Source: Pleurotus djamor (Eukaryota; Basidiomycota; Agaricomycetes; Agaricales; Pleurotaceae). From it: a stretch of DNA of 46,160 bases. Below, in pieces: positions 45,165 to 46,160 of the stretch (its first letter is position 1; the number at the start of each line of letters is the position of its first letter). Under the pieces are notes generated by a model. It was not told where the DNA came from, ran no database searches, and saw only the letters and a list, made by a program, of their open reading frames with translations. Position numbers and translations under genes: made by a program. The DNA is taken from contig JAPEVF010000355.1 in the NCBI GenBank assembly GCA_029747585.1, positions 1-46,160 of the forward strand. Direction: 5' to 3'.

Positions 45165-45850
45165 CGATGTTGTGGCGAGGCACAAATACGCGCCAACATG
45201 GGTTGGACGATCAACAGAATGTCTGGTTTTGAACACTGCCACCGTCACCGCCACATACGCGTCGCGTCCCAAGTGCGTTCGCGTAAGCGACGCGCCAGCA
45301 AAGGGCGATGATAACAGATAATAGTCGATCAAAGATTTAAACGTTTATCATCCGCCATCGACGCGTCAAGTACACGTTTTCATGGAAGCGAAGCCGCCGA
45401 CTCGTTTCTGGCCTGAAAAACTCCGACTCGAACAGAAATCTTCCGTTCCGTTTTCCTTAAGTTCTGTATATATCCAGCAAGCAGCACAGCGCCCAGGAAA
45501 ACGCAGAAAAATAGATGATTGGGCAATAATCGCGGTGCAGGGCTGCAAGTCTGACGAGGACGACCAGTGGTCCACGGGTTTGCCACGGGTGGACCGTGGT
45601 TACTGGTAGCTTCGCGAACGAAATTCAACTCGAAGCAGATGCGAGAGGGACGAAATATTCTTCCCCTTTCCTGTGCGGAAAGGTATATAAGGATATATGC
45701 CAGTATTATCGAGGAGGAGTCGAGGACATGCAATTCACTGTAAATCGCCATGTTGGAAAGATCTTGGTGGTAGAAGAGCGGAAGCGCCCACTAACCAACA
45801 TTTCCGCCTGGGCGCTTCACGAACCAACGTCCCTTCAATTCCCCGTCATT
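45165..45850. other. Region of weak signals
   Basis: It contains an ATG frame 45382-45609 (+, 75 residues, starting MEAKPPTRFWPEKLRLEQKS) without a known domain, and two ACGCGT hexamers (about 45258 and 45360). It also has a local repeat of CCACGGGT near 45574-45590. Nothing here is firmly a gene. Confidence 0.3.
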
Positions 45851-45856
45851 GCCCCG

Positions 45857-46160
45857 TCAACCAACCGTCAACGATCCCAGTATGACATTCCTTGAAACCA
45901 AAGCCAACACAAGTCGGAAACACATCAGCCCCAGTGTGACTAAGAAGACTGTTGCTGCAGGACTCCCAACAGGTTGAGGTCCGCTACGAAGCAAATTCGT
46001 CGAGAAATGTTGGAGAAATGATGCAAAGATACCCGTGGTATCCGTGCTTGGATTCGTACGTGTTGTGCTTAAGGACGCTGGTGATGGCGCCGTCAACNTC
46101 TCTACGACGACTGAGCGTACTACGTAGATTTGGGTTAATGTGCCAAGGTGCGTTACTCAG
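45857..46160 (-). CDS. Possible partial gene: Ser/Thr-rich segment plus one membrane helix
   Basis: The minus-strand frame is open from beyond the right edge, apart from an ambiguous base at 46098. It reads a Ser/Thr-rich stretch (PSPASLSTTRTNPSTDTTGI) and then a hydrophobic segment (ATVFLVTLGLMCFRLVLALV) before the stop at 45857. This is the usual shape of the C-terminus of a small surface protein. With no homology and only the end visible, it may be chance. Confidence 0.25.

Noticed and set aside
45250..45366. Two ACGCGT hexamers (MCB-like cell-cycle boxes)
   Set aside because: There is no convincing gene start next to them and the region is rich in CG steps, so chance is likely.
1..46160. 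CRISPR arrays, rRNA, bacterial operons or phage
   Set aside because: No spaced repeats or rRNA sequence are seen, and the intron-rich genes are eukaryotic throughout.

Overview
This is nuclear DNA of a mushroom-forming fungus (Basidiomycota, Agaricomycetes). Almost every gene is cut by many short introns (about 45-75 bp, GT-AG with a few GC-AG). Several families are typical of Agaricomycetes: a mycocypin-like protease inhibitor, a DUF6533-type 7TM protein, a FunK1-like kinase fragment, an F-box/LRR-like protein, and an ArAE_2/DUF2421 membrane transporter. Exon models were made by hand from splice signals and frame continuity. Outer limits are usually firmer than the inner exon joins.

Layout. 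1-2.1 kb (-): 5' part of a gene for an SpvB/TcB-like FG-GAP protein, running off the left edge. 3.0-3.5 kb (-): small conserved hypothetical. 3.9-8.3 kb (-): large transporter with about 20 exons. 8.45-9.0 kb: doubtful or decayed coding stretch. 9.55-10.2 kb (+): mycocypin-like inhibitor. 10.4-18.3 kb: three paralogous coiled-coil genes (called A, B and C here) with repeated RFDRLE units, interleaved with a SET-domain gene (SET1) and the broken tail of another. 18.6-19.9 kb (-): F-box protein. 20.2-22.3 kb (-): secreted serine carboxypeptidase. 22.3-24.6 kb: no gene recognised. 24.6-26.3 kb (+): Ser/Pro-rich protein. 27.6-28.5 kb (-): truncated kinase-like gene. 28.9-29.5 kb (-): second member of the small family seen at 3 kb. 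30.2-36.2 kb: three more SET-domain paralogs (SET2 -, SET3 -, SET4 +). 37.2-38.4 kb (+): unknown conserved protein. 38.8-40.9 kb (+): second serine carboxypeptidase, paralogous to the first and in opposite orientation. 41.3-43.0 kb (+): DUF6533-type 7TM protein. 43.7-45.2 kb: a pair of about 206-bp inverted repeats around about 1.1 kb, with ambiguous bases at one outer edge. 45.2-46.2 kb: weak signals only.

How the parts relate. The window reads as an accessory, duplication-rich stretch rather than a pathway cluster. Two families have expanded side by side: SMYD-like SET proteins lacking a MYND finger (four copies plus a relic) and the RFDRLE coiled-coil proteins (three copies). Each RFDRLE gene ends in a separate small exon coding a short tail. 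The tail carries a CxxC and a strand-like LTIT[VI]KH segment in two copies and is deleted in the third. I do not recognise this second family, and it is the best candidate here for something undescribed. A CACGTG motif lies upstream of all three members.
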